DNA from: Streptomyces canus
GTDB lineage: Bacteria > Actinomycetota > Actinomycetes > Streptomycetales > Streptomycetaceae
Direction: 5' to 3'
DNA: 64,000 bases
Assembly: GCF_030815415.1 (NCBI RefSeq)
Contig: NZ_JAUSWW010000001.1
Coordinates: 9,858,001 to 9,922,000 of the forward strand
The position numbers and the translations under genes are program-made. The notes under the pieces are model-generated. The model saw only the letters and a list, made by a program, of their open reading frames with translations, made no database searches and had not been told where the DNA came from. Positions 42,699 through 52,708 of this stretch are shown piece by piece. Each line of letters starts with the position of its first letter. The first letter of the stretch is position 1.

Positions 42699-43907
42699 AT
42701 GAGCAGGCATACAAGGCGCAGGTCACCGTTACAGGTCCGGCTGCTGGGCGCTGGTGCCGGGATCCTCGCCGCCGCGGCGGCCGTCGTGACCGTGACAGTC
42801 GCCTCGGCAGGCGAGCCCGGCGGCCGGGCCGCGGAGCCTGCGAAGGCCGACCACGCGGTCTTCGTGCAGGACAACGAACTCGACGGCAACACCATCCACG
42901 TCTTCAAGCGCGGCGACGATGGTGCGCTGAGCGCCGCCGGCCGCTTCGCCACCGGCGGCAAGGGGGGCGATCAGGTCGACGCTCCCACGGACTCGCTCGC
43001 GTCTCAGGGCTCCCTCGTCTACGACAAGAGGTCGGGGTTGCTGCTGGCGGTCAACGCGGGCAGTGGCACGGTGGCCTCCTTCGAGGTGCGCGGGCAGAGG
43101 CTGACGCACCGGCAAGTGGTGGACTCGGGCGGGGACTTCCCAGCCTCGATCGCGGTGTACGGCTCTCTCGCCTACGTCATGAACGCCGGCGGCGACGGCA
43201 GCGTCCAGGGCTTCCGCATCACCGACAAGGGGCTGAAGCCGCTGCGGGACTCGCAGCGCTCTCTGGGCCTGGACAACGACATGGTGCCGCTGTTCAGCAG
43301 CTCGCCCGGCCAGGTCGCCTTCACTCCGGACGGCCGGGCCCTGGTCGTGACCACCAAGTCCGCCAACACCATCGAGGTCTTTCCGATACGGCACGACGGA
43401 CGCCCGGCCCACCGCGCCGTGATCAACGACTCCGCCGGCGAGGTGCCCTTCGCGATCACCTTCGACAGGGCCGGCCGCATGCTTGTCGCGGAGGCCGCCA
43501 AATCGACGGTCAGCACGTACAAGGTGCGCGCCGACGGCCGGCTCAAGGTCGTCCAGCAGCCGTTGGCCAACGGCCAGGACACGCTGTGCTGGCTGGAGCG
43601 CGCGGGTGACTTCTTCTACGGCGGCAACACCGGCAGCTCCACCGTCACCGGCTACCGCACCGACGCCCGCGGCAGGCTCGCGCTCACCAACGACGTCGGC
43701 ATCGCCACCCCGCCGTCGGCCAAGTCCCAGGGGGTCATCGACCTGGCGGTGACGCAGGACGAGAGGTTCCTGTACGTGCAGAACGCCGTCTCCGGAACGA
43801 TCGACGGCTTCCGCATAGAACGGAACGGCGCCCTCACCAAGGTCACCACCGCCACCGGATTGCCTGCCTTCGCCGCATCCGGCATGGAGGGTATCGCCGC
43901 GGTGTAA
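42699..43907 (+). CDS. Secreted seven-bladed beta-propeller protein (lactonase family)
   Basis: 402 residues; GAGGAGGA 4 bases before the ATG. Signal peptide MSRHTRRRSPLQVRLLGAGA...VTVASA. The rest is a repeat of beta-propeller blades with the consensus xxVFxx...GxLSxxxxxxTG, SGLLLAVNAGSGTVASF, GDGSVQGFRI, ANTIEVFPI, RFLYVQNAVSGTIDGFRI. This is the 6-phosphogluconolactonase/lactonase_10 propeller family, in its extracellular form. The substrate is unknown; many such proteins have no proven lactonase activity. Stands alone; a hairpin follows. Confidence 0.85.
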   Translation: MSRHTRRRSPLQVRLLGAGAGILAAAAAVVTVTVASAGEPGGRAAEPAKADHAVFVQDNELDGNTIHVFKRGDDGALSAAGRFATGGKGGDQVDAPTDSLASQGSLVYDKRSGLLLAVNAGSGTVASFEVRGQRLTHRQVVDSGGDFPASIAVYGSLAYVMNAGGDGSVQGFRITDKGLKPLRDSQRSLGLDNDMVPLFSSSPGQVAFTPDGRALVVTTKSANTIEVFPIRHDGRPAHRAVINDSAGEVPFAITFDRAGRMLVAEAAKSTVSTYKVRADGRLKVVQQPLANGQDTLCWLERAGDFFYGGNTGSSTVTGYRTDARGRLALTNDVGIATPPSAKSQGVIDLAVTQDERFLYVQNAVSGTIDGFRIERNGALTKVTTATGLPAFAASGMEGIAAV

Positions 43908-43931
43908 GGGAAAGCGGCCACCGCGGCCCGA

Positions 43932-43956
43932 CGCCCCGGACACCTGGTCCGGGGCG
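43932..43956 (+). terminator. Terminator of the beta-propeller gene
   Basis: CGCCCCGGAC / GTCCGGGGCG, 10-bp perfect stem with a 5-base loop, 25 bases after the stop. Confidence 0.85.
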
Positions 43957-44019
43957 TTGGGCGTGCCCGCGCGGGGCCCGGGTGAATCCGTCGGCGGCGC
44001 CGAGCCGAACGAAGGGAAT

Positions 44020-44281
44020 CGCCCGCCTTGCCGCCGTCTACGGGAAGGCTCATGAACGCGCACAGCCGACGAGCCGTGCGGGTGTCGGCGTATGTAGTCG
44101 GCCAGGATCTCGGCGCCCCCTCGGACCGGAGGAAATGGGGGGTGACGGTGTGCGAGCGGTTACCGAACTGGACGAGGGTCTTGGGCTGAGCGCACAGGTT
44201 CTGGTACCGGTTGGCCTTCGGGCCGAAGCCGGAGGCAACGGTCCAGCCGGCCCCGATCGGGGTCGTAGGACACCGCTTCAA
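44020..44281 (-). other. Unassigned minus-strand coding-like stretch
   Basis: An uninterrupted frame reads GFGPKANRYQNLCAQPKTL, VQFGNRSHTVTPHFLRSEG and TYADTRTARRLCAFMSLP. It looks protein-like rather than shadow-like, but I know no family for it and no ribosome-binding site is seen. Possibly the middle of a decayed gene. Confidence 0.35.
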
Positions 44282-44689
44282 GGGCTGTTATGCGATCGAG
44301 GTCGGTGACGCGACCAGCGTGGTGCAGCAGGAGAAGACGCTTCCCGAAATGGGGCCCCAGCCCCGCACAGAGGAGGATCGGTGCCCGCACGGCCAGGCGT
44401 CGCCATCCGGCGGTGAGTTGGGGGCGGCTGGGTGCGGTGCCCCTTGTCTCGTCAGAGGTCGTCCAGCTGGTCCCGCACCCACATCGTCGTCGTGCCACGG
44501 GGATTGCTCGTTCGGGCGACCCGCGCGGTCCGCACGGGTCGCCCGAACGGGAACGGACGGACATCAGGTTCCTCGACACGCGTCGTCCACCTTCAAGCTG
44601 CAGTTGCTGGTCACAGGGCTGGTGTGCGTGGGTATCAGGATGCTCGTGCTGGTCGCTGGCAGGTGACTCCGGTAAAGATCGTCGGTCAT

Positions 44690-44850
44690 CGGGCGACTTC
44701 GCGATTCGTGAGGACCAGCAAGGCCCTGACCAGGGCGGTCACCCAGGCGGGGTCGGTGCGCACCTTGCCGAGGACGCGCCAGTTCTTGAGGTGGATAAAG
44801 CCGTGCTCGACGGGTGCCCGGACGGCCGCCAGTGCCGTGCGCCCGCTGGC
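44690..44850 (-). pseudogene. HARBI1-like IS5 transposase, C-terminal end
   Basis: Minus-strand GRTALAAVRAPVEHGF, then HLKNWRVLGKVRTDP and LVRALLVLTNREVAR-stop is the conserved end of DDE_Tnp_4-type IS5 transposases. It is joined tail-to-tail at about 44840 with a different IS5 subgroup on the + strand. Confidence 0.75.
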
Positions 44851-45274
44851 GTTCGTCCTGACCGCTGGACAAGCCGCTGACAGTCCGCAGTTCATCCCAG
44901 TGTTGGGAAGGATCCGTGTCCGCGGTCCTGTCGGCCGTCCCCGCACCCGGCCGGACGCGGTCGCCGGGGACAAGGCCTACTCGTCCCGCGGCAACCGGGC
45001 CCACCTGCGTAAACGCCACATCGAGGCAGTCATCCCGGAGAAGTCGGACCAGGCCGCCAACCGGAAGAAGAGGGGCTCCAAGGGCGGCCGGCCCGTCAAC
45101 CACGACGCCGACCTCTACAAGGAGAGGAACACGGTCGAGCGCCTGATCAACAAGCTCAAGTCCTGGCGGGGCATCGCCACCCGATACGACAAGACCCCGG
45201 ACAGCTACCTCGCCGGACTGCACCTGCGCGCCTCGATGATCTGGATCAAAGACCTCACCCTAGGCACCCCTTGA
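44838..45274 (+). pseudogene. IS5-family (IS427-like) transposase, C-terminal half
   Basis: RPLAFVLTAGQAADSPQF, AVAGDKAYSSRGNRAHLRKR (catalytic Asp), NTVERLINKLKSWRGIATRYDK (catalytic Glu) and a natural TGA at 45272. The N-terminal half with the first Asp is missing. Confidence 0.8.
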
Positions 45275-45292
45275 TCACAGCCCTGTCGCGCC

Positions 45293-45721
45293 CTAAGGGC
45301 GGACGTAAGGCCGAGTCATGACCTCCATGTTGTGACCGTCCGGGTCGTCGAAGTAGGCGCCGCGACCACCGAATAGACGGTTGATCTGGCCGGGTTCGGT
45401 GTGGCTGGGGTCGGCGTAGTAGGCGACCCCGACCACCTCCAGACGGGCGATAACGGCGTCGAACTGCTCGTCAGGGACGAGGAAGGCGTAGTGCTGCGAC
45501 TGGATCGGCTCGTCCTTCTTCTCGTAGTAGTCGAGCGTCACGCCGTTGCCAAGGTCGACGGGCAGGAACGGCCCAAACGGGGCGCCGACCTTCAAGCCCA
45601 GGACCGCGGCGAGGAACTCGGCAGACAGGTGCCGATCGCTTGCGTAGATGGCAGTGTGGTTCAGCTGGACGCCGGCCGCCGGCAGTGCGGATTCATGCGG
45701 GTACTGCTGGTCATAGGACAT
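45293..45721 (-). CDS. VOC-superfamily (glyoxalase/dioxygenase fold) protein
   Basis: 142 residues, GGAGAC upstream of the ATG. Two betaalphabetabetabeta modules: QLNHTAIYASDRHLSAEFLAAVLGLKVG and QHYAFLVPDEQFDAVIARLEVVG, ending GGRGAYFDDPDGHNMEVM. Metal-ligand candidates are His22 in LNHTAIY, His in QSQHYAF and Glu in HNMEVM. Members include glyoxalases, fosfomycin-type resistance enzymes and extradiol dioxygenases; no specific activity can be assigned. Single gene flanked by transposase remnants. Confidence 0.85.
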   Translation of the reverse strand: MSYDQQYPHESALPAAGVQLNHTAIYASDRHLSAEFLAAVLGLKVGAPFGPFLPVDLGNGVTLDYYEKKDEPIQSQHYAFLVPDEQFDAVIARLEVVGVAYYADPSHTEPGQINRLFGGRGAYFDDPDGHNMEVMTRPYVRP

Positions 45722-46137
45722 CAGTGGTGTGTCTCCGGTCTTGGGATCCGCTGGAATGGGGCGCCGTATACGGGCGCCGGGAGCTAAGACGCGGAGAAGT
45801 GGGCGGGCCTCTGGCCCGCCTCGTGCTCACGCCGAGGTCGGGAACCTCACTCGTGCGTGGCCCATGGCCGACCCGGCAGTCACCCGACCGACCTTAGTGA
45901 CCATCACAGGCGGGGGCAACATCGTTTCTTGGCCGTGCCCGGCCGCAGATCGAGCCTCCGTTGCGTCATAGCGGGTCGTCACGGCTCTGCTGATCACGAC
46001 CCGATACGCCGCCCTAGCCGAGGTCAGCGGCAGACGGTCCGTCAGGGCTCGCTCGACCCTGATTTCCGCGATGGGGACGACCCTTGCTGTCCAGAGCTTC
46101 CCGGCGACGGCACCGGGCGCCGTCAACTAGCGCAATA

Positions 46138-46964
46138 TGCAAGCCAGTTGGGCCTGGCTCCGCTACGCGGGCGTGGAGGGTACGGGCAGTTACGGGGCGG
46201 CCCTGTCCCGATATCTGATGTCCGAAGGCATCGACGTATTCGAGGTGATCGGACCAGGGAGCCCGGGGCGCCGGCGCCGACGCAGGTCCGACCGGATCGA
46301 TGCACAGGCTGCCGCTCTTGCCGTACTGAGCGGGCACGCGGGTGCCCGCGCCAAGACGCAGCTCACGGCGGTGTTGGTCATCGCCGATCCGGAACTGCGC
46401 GAACAACTGGCCGACCTGGATCGCCGGTCACTGATCCGGGCCTGCGCACTGCTCGACGATGAGACAACCGGTGATCCTCTCCTGCGAGCCGCGCGGTTGA
46501 CGCTGCGTCTGCTCGCGCAGCGGATCGAGCACCTGACCGAACAGATCCGGGGTGCAGCGGCTGCTGAGTCGGTTGAGCGAACAGCACTTCCCGCAGCTGC
46601 TCGCCGCGGTAGGGATCGGCCCGGACAGCGCAGCCGTTCTGCCTTCACCATGGGGGACAATCCTGGCCGTCTGCACAGCGAAGCGTCCTTCGCGGCCCTG
46701 TGCGGAGCAAGCCCGGTCGAGTACTCCTCGGGCCGCACACCTCGCCATCGGCTCAACCGCGGTGGCGACCGGCAGGCCAATGCCGCCCTGTTCCGCATCG
46801 TGCGGAGTCGGCTGCGCTTTGACCCGCGCACTCAGGCGTACTACGAGCGGCGCATGGAAGAAGGCAAGACACGGCGCGAGATCATCCGCTGCCTCAAGCG
46901 TTACGTGGTCCGGGAGGTCTACGACCTCGTCCAGGACCAGCACCGGCACCCGGTACGCGCCTGA
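46138..46964 (+). pseudogene. IS110-family transposase with internal deletion and frameshifts
   Basis: IS110 text: GVEGTGSYGAALSRYL, SDRIDAQAAALAVLSG, then a join after GHAGARAKTQ that skips about 25 residues; the middle QRLLSRLSEQHFPQLLAAVGIGP is in another frame; the C-terminal part FAALCGASPVEYSSG, RHRLNRGGDRQANAALF and GKTRREIIRCLKRYV includes the conserved Ser region. The first catalytic Asp block upstream of 46138 is not recoverable. Confidence 0.8.
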
Positions 46965-47059
46965 ACAAACAGTCTGCCCTCGGGCGTTGGTGTTGGGGGA
47001 GGAGACGCTCGCGGGTCAGCGTCGGGTGGTGGGTGTGGATCATCACGACACCCTGGGCA

Positions 47060-47190
47060 CGGCCCACAATCCGGCCGTCAATTTGCGGGATGTGGGTCGG
47101 GCGGTGGACCGATCTCGGTGCCGTCGATGATGCCGGTCTTCCCAGCCGCGCCGAGATGGTCGACGACTTCGGACAGGGTCCGAAGCCGCA
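47060..47190 (-). pseudogene. HARBI1-like IS5 transposase, internal fragment
   Basis: Minus-strand VRLRTLSEVVDHLGAAGKTG, then IIDGTEIRVRRP, the first catalytic Asp block of the subgroup. The rest is lost. It may come from the same kind of element as the tail at 44690-44850. The gap from here to 47593 holds nothing else recognisable. Confidence 0.65.
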
Positions 47191-47592
47191 CCACCACCCT
47201 GAGCCCGCCGTGCCAGCCGCGGGCAGCGTGCCTCCCTACCGTGACGCCGGCGTCGACCGGTTGGTGCGCGAGGAGGCGTCTGCCGGAACGGAAACGGGGG
47301 GCGTCCCCTGGATCGGCGGACCGGGCAGGGAGCCCGAGCACGGAAGTACCGGCCCCGCGCATCCGCGCCTTGAACACCTCACTTCCCGCCCATCGCCGAC
47401 CGAGCCGGGGCGGGGCGTCCGCACGCTTCGCCCGGCCGCACTCGGTGCATGTGCGCAGAGGCTTGACTTGCAGAGAAGGGAACTTGCCTCAGAGTGCACA
47501 GCCGGGGGTCGGCGGGGCCGCGCGCCGTCGCGGAGCGCTCAGGATGGCCCTATCGCCGCGAGTCGGGCGACGGGTACGAAAGGGGCGGTCCG

Positions 47593-50358
47593 GTGTCGGA
47601 TGTGAAGGGAAGGACGCCGTCCTTGCTGGGCGCGGATGTGCTGGGGCGGGGCGCGCAATGGAAGTTCCTCAGCGAAGCGATCGAGTCTGCGACGGACTCG
47701 GGACGCGCCGTCTGGCTGTGCGGTGAACCAGGGATCGGCAAAACGGTCCTCCTGGAGCAGGCCGGGGAGTTCGCCGCGAGCCGCGGACTGCGGTTGCTGA
47801 GGGTCAACGCGGCCGAGGGCGAGAAGGATCTGCCGTTCGCCGCCCTGCACCAGTTGATGTGGCCCCTGCTGGAGGAGGTACGGGAGCTGCCGCCCGCGGG
47901 CCGGGCGGCTCTGGAACGGGCGCTGGGCGTCGGTTCGGGCGACTTGGCCGGCCCGTACACGGTCTCCGCGGCCACGCTGGACCTTCTCGCAGCCGCGTCG
48001 CAGCGGCGGCCCCTGGCCCTGCTGATCGACGACCTCCACTGGATCGACGCGTCCAGCGCCGAGGTCCTGCACTTCTTGCAACGCAGACTCGCCGCGCTGC
48101 CGATCGTCATGCTCGCGACGGTGGGGGAGCACGCGGTAGCCGCACTCGACTTCACCGGCGTCCGGATCCTGGACCTCGAGCCCCTCACCGACGAGAGCGC
48201 GGAGGGGCTGTTGCGTGAGGTGCACCCCGAACTGTCGCATGCCGCACGCTGCCGCATCCTGCAGGAGGCGGCGGGCAATCCCCTCGCCCTCGCCGAGCTG
48301 CCCGCCCAACTCGGGGAACCACAGCGCACCGGGCAGCTGCCCCTCCCCGAACACCTTCCGCTGGGCGAGAGCTTGGGCAGGATGTTCGCGCAGCGGGTCG
48401 CGGCACTGTCGCCCTCAGTGCAGTTCATCCTGCTGCTGTGCGCCCTGGCGGGCCGGGAGGGACAGTCCCTGCACCTCGTCGCGGCAGCCGCCCGAGCCGC
48501 AGGCGCCGACGCGGTGGACGAGGACCTGGCGGTCGCCGAGGAGAGCGGGCTGATCCTCGTCGACGAGCCGACGCCTCGTGTGCGGTTCCGCCACCCCCTG
48601 GTGAGGTCGTCCCTCGTGGAGGCCGCGGCCGGCGCCGAGCTCCGGCGAGCGCACGCGGCCTTGGCGCAGGCGCTGCCGACGGGGGATCTGCGCCAGGTCA
48701 CGCACTGGGCCGCCGCCACGGTCGTACCCGACGAGACGGTGGCTACGGCACTGGACGAGGCGGCAGCACGGACGCAGGCGCGGGGCGGCGGCACGGAGGC
48801 CGCCCGGCTCTTCGCCCGCGCCGCGGGACTGAGCGGCGACGCCGCGGGGCGAGGGCGCCGACTCGTGGCCGCCGCCTGCGCGGCCGCGACAGGCGGTCAG
48901 CTCGACATGGCATCCCAGCTGCTCCAGCAGGCCATCGGACACGGGGTGCCCCCGGAAAGCCGAAACAAGCTCGACTTCACCCGCGCCCTCGTCCGACTGC
49001 ACACGGACGGCGACTTCGGGCCCGCCATCGAGTCGCTGCCCGCCGTTCTCGACCGTCTGTCCGACGCGGAGGCCGCGGAGATACGTCTCCCGAGCCTCTT
49101 CCTGCTCTTCCTCGCCGCCGGGTACACCGCCGATCCGCACGTGTGTGAGGCCCTGGCCGCGAGACTGAGCGGCGCGACCGACTTCGCACGTCTGGCCCAC
49201 GACGTCTGGAACGACCCGGCGCACCATGCCCAGGGCGGCCACGAACGCTTCGAAGCCGCGCTGCGCGGTTTTTCGGAGGACGACGGGGTCGCCGAGGTCT
49301 GGCTGCTGCTGTGGTCCGCCGTCGGCCTCGATGTCGTGGGCGACCACGCCCCGCTGTTGCGGAGGCTGGGCCACCGCCACTCCTACACGACACAGACGTT
49401 CATCGGATCGGTGTCCGTCTACGACGACTACCTCCGCGGCCGCTGGGACCGCTGCGTCGAGCGGGCGTGCCAAGGCGCCGCCGCGTCACGCGCCCGTGGT
49501 TTCCACTTCATCGAACGCGTCTACCAGTACCGGGAGGGCCACGTCACCGCGGCCCGGGGTCAGCAGCAGGCGGTGGACGACCTCGTCGCCGCCATGCGCC
49601 CATGGGCCGTCGCTCGCGGACTCACCCTCATCGTCCACCGCCTGCGCGCGATGCAGGGCATGTGCGCACTCGCCCTCGGCGACTACGAGACGGCCTACAC
49701 CCATGCCTCCTCGATCACGCCTCCCGGCGCCTTGCCCTCCGATGTCACCCAGTTCCACCTGGTGTTTCTCGACCTCGTCGAGTCGGCTGTGCACACCGGC
49801 CGGAGTGAGGAGGCCCGCCGGCACGTGGCCGCGGGCCGGGCCGCGGGCATGGAACGGATCTCTCCTCACCACGGGTTCGTCCTGCTCGCCTCGGAGGCTT
49901 TGGCGAGCGAGGACGTCGATGCGGCCTGCGAGGCGGTGTACGCGTCGGCCAACGCCTCGCAATGGCCCTTCGAACTGGCCCGTGTGCGCCTGTACCACGG
50001 GGCCTGGCTGCGTCGGCACGGCCGGCGTTCCGAAGCCCGGGACCAGCTCGTCGCGGCCCGGCGGGTCTTCGCCAGCCTCAAGGCGGACCCATGGACCCAT
50101 CGCGCGCGACAGGAGCTTCGCGTCTGTGACGAGGCGAAGCCCGCAGGCGTGGCGTCCGGCACCGTGGCGAACCTGACCCCCCAGGAACTGCGGATCGCGG
50201 CACTGGTCGCCGAGGGGCTCACGAACCGGGACATCGGCACGCGCCTGCACCTCTCGCCGAGAACCGTCGCCAGCCACCTCTACAAGATCTATCCCAAGTT
50301 GGGCATCGCAGGCCGGGCAGCTGTGGGACGAGCCCTGGGCCGGCTGGAGGTCCCGTGA
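47593..50358 (+). CDS. LAL-type (AAA-LuxR) transcriptional regulator 1
   Basis: 921 residues. GTG at 47593 chosen because AAAGGGG lies 8 bases upstream and the conserved LLGADVLGRGAQ start follows; the frame is open about 100 bases further. N-terminal ATPase: Walker A GEPGIGKT (44-51), Walker B LALLIDDLHWID. A long TPR-like helical region follows, and a C-terminal LuxR HTH (LTPQELRIAALVAEGLTNRDIG, LHLSPRTVASHLYKIYPKLGI, last 65 residues). LAL proteins (MalT-like) bind an inducer and ATP to activate target genes, often secondary-metabolite or catabolic clusters. 152 bp upstream of an AraC-type gene in the same direction. Confidence 0.93.
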   Translation: MSDVKGRTPSLLGADVLGRGAQWKFLSEAIESATDSGRAVWLCGEPGIGKTVLLEQAGEFAASRGLRLLRVNAAEGEKDLPFAALHQLMWPLLEEVRELPPAGRAALERALGVGSGDLAGPYTVSAATLDLLAAASQRRPLALLIDDLHWIDASSAEVLHFLQRRLAALPIVMLATVGEHAVAALDFTGVRILDLEPLTDESAEGLLREVHPELSHAARCRILQEAAGNPLALAELPAQLGEPQRTGQLPLPEHLPLGESLGRMFAQRVAALSPSVQFILLLCALAGREGQSLHLVAAAARAAGADAVDEDLAVAEESGLILVDEPTPRVRFRHPLVRSSLVEAAAGAELRRAHAALAQALPTGDLRQVTHWAAATVVPDETVATALDEAAARTQARGGGTEAARLFARAAGLSGDAAGRGRRLVAAACAAATGGQLDMASQLLQQAIGHGVPPESRNKLDFTRALVRLHTDGDFGPAIESLPAVLDRLSDAEAAEIRLPSLFLLFLAAGYTADPHVCEALAARLSGATDFARLAHDVWNDPAHHAQGGHERFEAALRGFSEDDGVAEVWLLLWSAVGLDVVGDHAPLLRRLGHRHSYTTQTFIGSVSVYDDYLRGRWDRCVERACQGAAASRARGFHFIERVYQYREGHVTAARGQQQAVDDLVAAMRPWAVARGLTLIVHRLRAMQGMCALALGDYETAYTHASSITPPGALPSDVTQFHLVFLDLVESAVHTGRSEEARRHVAAGRAAGMERISPHHGFVLLASEALASEDVDAACEAVYASANASQWPFELARVRLYHGAWLRRHGRRSEARDQLVAARRVFASLKADPWTHRARQELRVCDEAKPAGVASGTVANLTPQELRIAALVAEGLTNRDIGTRLHLSPRTVASHLYKIYPKLGIAGRAAVGRALGRLEVP

Positions 50359-50509
50359 CGGATGCCTCCGGCTACGCAAAAGCGTTCGAGCACCGTCATA
50401 TGACCTAACACCTGGGGCCGCGGTCTCATCACGCTGGTTGCACGGCCGTGGTGCTCACGGCCAGTCGGCGCAGGCCGACCCAGCCACCCGCGCGCACCAA
50501 GGGGACCGT

Positions 50510-51445
50510 ATGAGACACGCGACCAGCACCATCGACGGGCACGTGGCCCCATGCAGGCTCGGTGCCCTGCGCATCGCCACGCACCGTGGCTCCGCTCCGT
50601 ACGTCCTGGAAAACCCGGAACCGGGCCAAGCCGGCGACACCGCGCTCGTCGGAGTCGGCACCCAGCCGGACGGCAGGGCGATCCTGTCGCACCGCGGCCT
50701 GCTCCTGCCGTGCGCGCCCGGAGAAGCCTTCGTGGTGGACATGTCGCAGCCGTGGCTGCTGCGGCAACTGGACGACTTCCGGCTGCATCTCCATCTGGTG
50801 CCCCGAAACCTGGTCGGCCTGTCGGACGAGGACCTTGCGTCCCTGTGGGGAGTACACGGGCGGTCCGGCCACGGTGTCACACGGTTGCTCGTGCCCCTCC
50901 TGATCACCGCGGCGGAGTCCGCTCCGTCGTACGCGCACCACATCGCGCACCACATCGCCGGCAGCCTGGCCGATCTGCTCAGCACCATGGCCATGGAAAG
51001 GAAGGCCGCCCATTGTGCTGCCGCCGTACGTCCCGAGGGGCAGGACGAACGAGCGAGGACGGCGCAGCGGATCCGCCACTTCGTCAACGAGAACCTTGCC
51101 GATCGCGCGCTGAGCCCGGAGCACATCGCAGCGCACCATCACGTGTCGGTGCGGCATGTGCACAAGGTGTTCAAAGGTGAGGGGACGACCCTCAGCCGGT
51201 GGATCAGCCGGCGGCGCCTGGAGGAGTGCAGGCGCGAACTCGCCAGGCTGGACCCCGAATCCGCCTCCTGTGTCGCGGCTGTGGCACGGCGGTGGGGTTT
51301 CGCGAACCCCACGCACTTCAGCCGCAGTTTCCGTGCCGAGTACGGCATCTCACCGAGTGAGTGGCATCGGATCCGGACCACCGGGGGTGTCGAGAGTGCG
51401 GAGGGAGGACGTCAGTTCGCCGACGGTGCCGGCCTCGGTACCTGA
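50510..51445 (+). CDS. AraC-family regulator 1
   Basis: 311 residues from the ATG at 50510 (AAGGGGACC upstream). N-terminal cupin-like AraC-binding-like domain (about 20-170: GRAILSHRGLLLPCAPGEAFVVDM, FRLHLHLVPRNLVG), C-terminal double HTH (about 195-300: RIRHFVNENLADRALSPEHIAAHHHVSVRHVHKVFK, then RRWGFANPTHFSRSFRAEYGISPSEW). It belongs to the AraC_binding_2 subgroup, like the next gene. Same strand as LAL regulator 1. Its last 34 bases overlap the 3' end of the convergent AraC gene at 51412. Confidence 0.9.
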   Translation: MRHATSTIDGHVAPCRLGALRIATHRGSAPYVLENPEPGQAGDTALVGVGTQPDGRAILSHRGLLLPCAPGEAFVVDMSQPWLLRQLDDFRLHLHLVPRNLVGLSDEDLASLWGVHGRSGHGVTRLLVPLLITAAESAPSYAHHIAHHIAGSLADLLSTMAMERKAAHCAAAVRPEGQDERARTAQRIRHFVNENLADRALSPEHIAAHHHVSVRHVHKVFKGEGTTLSRWISRRRLEECRRELARLDPESASCVAAVARRWGFANPTHFSRSFRAEYGISPSEWHRIRTTGGVESAEGGRQFADGAGLGT

Positions 51446-52395
51446 GGTCCCGCGTCACGCCAGTCGCGGGGCGAGTACCCGTACATCGCCTTGAACGACC
51501 GGCTGAAGTGGGCCACGTTCTGAAATCCCCAGCTCTGCGCCACGGCCGAGATCGTCGGCGTCGCCCTCCCACGCCGCGCGAGTTCGCGAGCGCACTCCTC
51601 GAGCCGCCGCCGTTGGATCAGCTTGTGCACGGTCTTCTCCTCGCCCTCGAAGAGGCGGTGCAGATAACGGACGGAGATGCGGTGGACGTCGGCGATGACG
51701 GCGGGGGAGAGAGCCGGATCGCGGAGGTTGTCGTCGACGTACCGGCGGATCAGGGACAGGAGGTGCTGCTGGGTGGTGTGGGCCTGGGGACGAATCCCCA
51801 GAGTCTGCTCGTCGATCAGCGTGGCCAGCAAGTCCGAGATGTTCCCCGCGAGTCGGTCCCCGACGGGTGGGGCGGTCCGGTCGGCCTCCGCCACCAGGGC
51901 CGACACCAAGGGTCCGAGAAGGGCCGCAACGCCCTCGCTGGTCGGGACAGCCCGCCCCGTCATCCGTTGTGCGCGCGTCCCGGAGATACCGAGGGCCCGC
52001 TCGGGCACCCGGACCAGGTGGAGGTGGAACGGCTGGCGCTGATGCAAGGAGAACGAGCGGCGGATGTCACACAGAGCCAGCTCTCCCGGCCGGAGGGTTG
52101 CGTTTCGCCCGTCCTGGTGGAGCTCTGCGGTGCCCGACACCTGGACGGCGAGGGCCAGACGATCGTCGGGGGCGGCCGTGACCAGGTGCGTGGTGCGGCT
52201 CAGCCGCATGGGATCGGCCTGCATCGACAGGACGCGGACGTAGCCCAGATCGTTCGCCCACAGCGTGCCCTCGAAGGACTGTGTCTGCTGAGGGGGTGTC
52301 ACCCGCACCGGAGCCAGCCAGTGGCGCACGGCCTGCTCCCAGGCCGTGGCTCGCTCCGCGTCGGGTATCGACGCCGTACTCACTACGGGATGCAC
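51412..52395 (-). CDS. AraC-family regulator 2
   Basis: 327 residues, ATG at 52395 with GAAGGAG upstream. Same domain layout as its neighbour: AraC_binding_2-like N-terminus (ERATAWEQAVRHWLAPVRV, LRPGELALCDIRRSFSLH) and a C-terminal HTH (LSLIRRYVDDNLRDPALSPAVIADVHRISVRYLHRLFE, QSWGFQNVAHFSRSFKAMYGYSPRDW). Divergent from the HSL-type esterase gene at 52709, which it may control. The two AraC genes are paralogues arranged convergently with overlapping 3' ends. Confidence 0.92.
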   Translation of the reverse strand: MHPVVSTASIPDAERATAWEQAVRHWLAPVRVTPPQQTQSFEGTLWANDLGYVRVLSMQADPMRLSRTTHLVTAAPDDRLALAVQVSGTAELHQDGRNATLRPGELALCDIRRSFSLHQRQPFHLHLVRVPERALGISGTRAQRMTGRAVPTSEGVAALLGPLVSALVAEADRTAPPVGDRLAGNISDLLATLIDEQTLGIRPQAHTTQQHLLSLIRRYVDDNLRDPALSPAVIADVHRISVRYLHRLFEGEEKTVHKLIQRRRLEECARELARRGRATPTISAVAQSWGFQNVAHFSRSFKAMYGYSPRDWRDAGPQVPRPAPSAN

Positions 52396-52708
52396 GCCTG
52401 CTCCTTCGTCAGCTCTCCGACCGGGGAATCCAGCGCTACGGGTGTCCGGGCACCCGCGCCGCGTCCCCTGGTGTCCAGCCTCAGACGGGCCGAGCCGCGT
52501 CGGTTAAGTCATTTGACGGGTACGTCGGAGATGACGGGAACCGCGGCAGAGCTCCGCCCGTGGCGTGCGCGGACGGTCATGACGAGGTGCACGCCGAGGC
52601 ACGCGCGAGGCCGTGGCATCTCTAGCGTCGCTTCGGTGCCGTGTGGCCATCCGGTACCTCGGCGAAGCCGGCCACCCCGCACCACGCCGTCACCCAGTAG
52701 GAGTTCGT

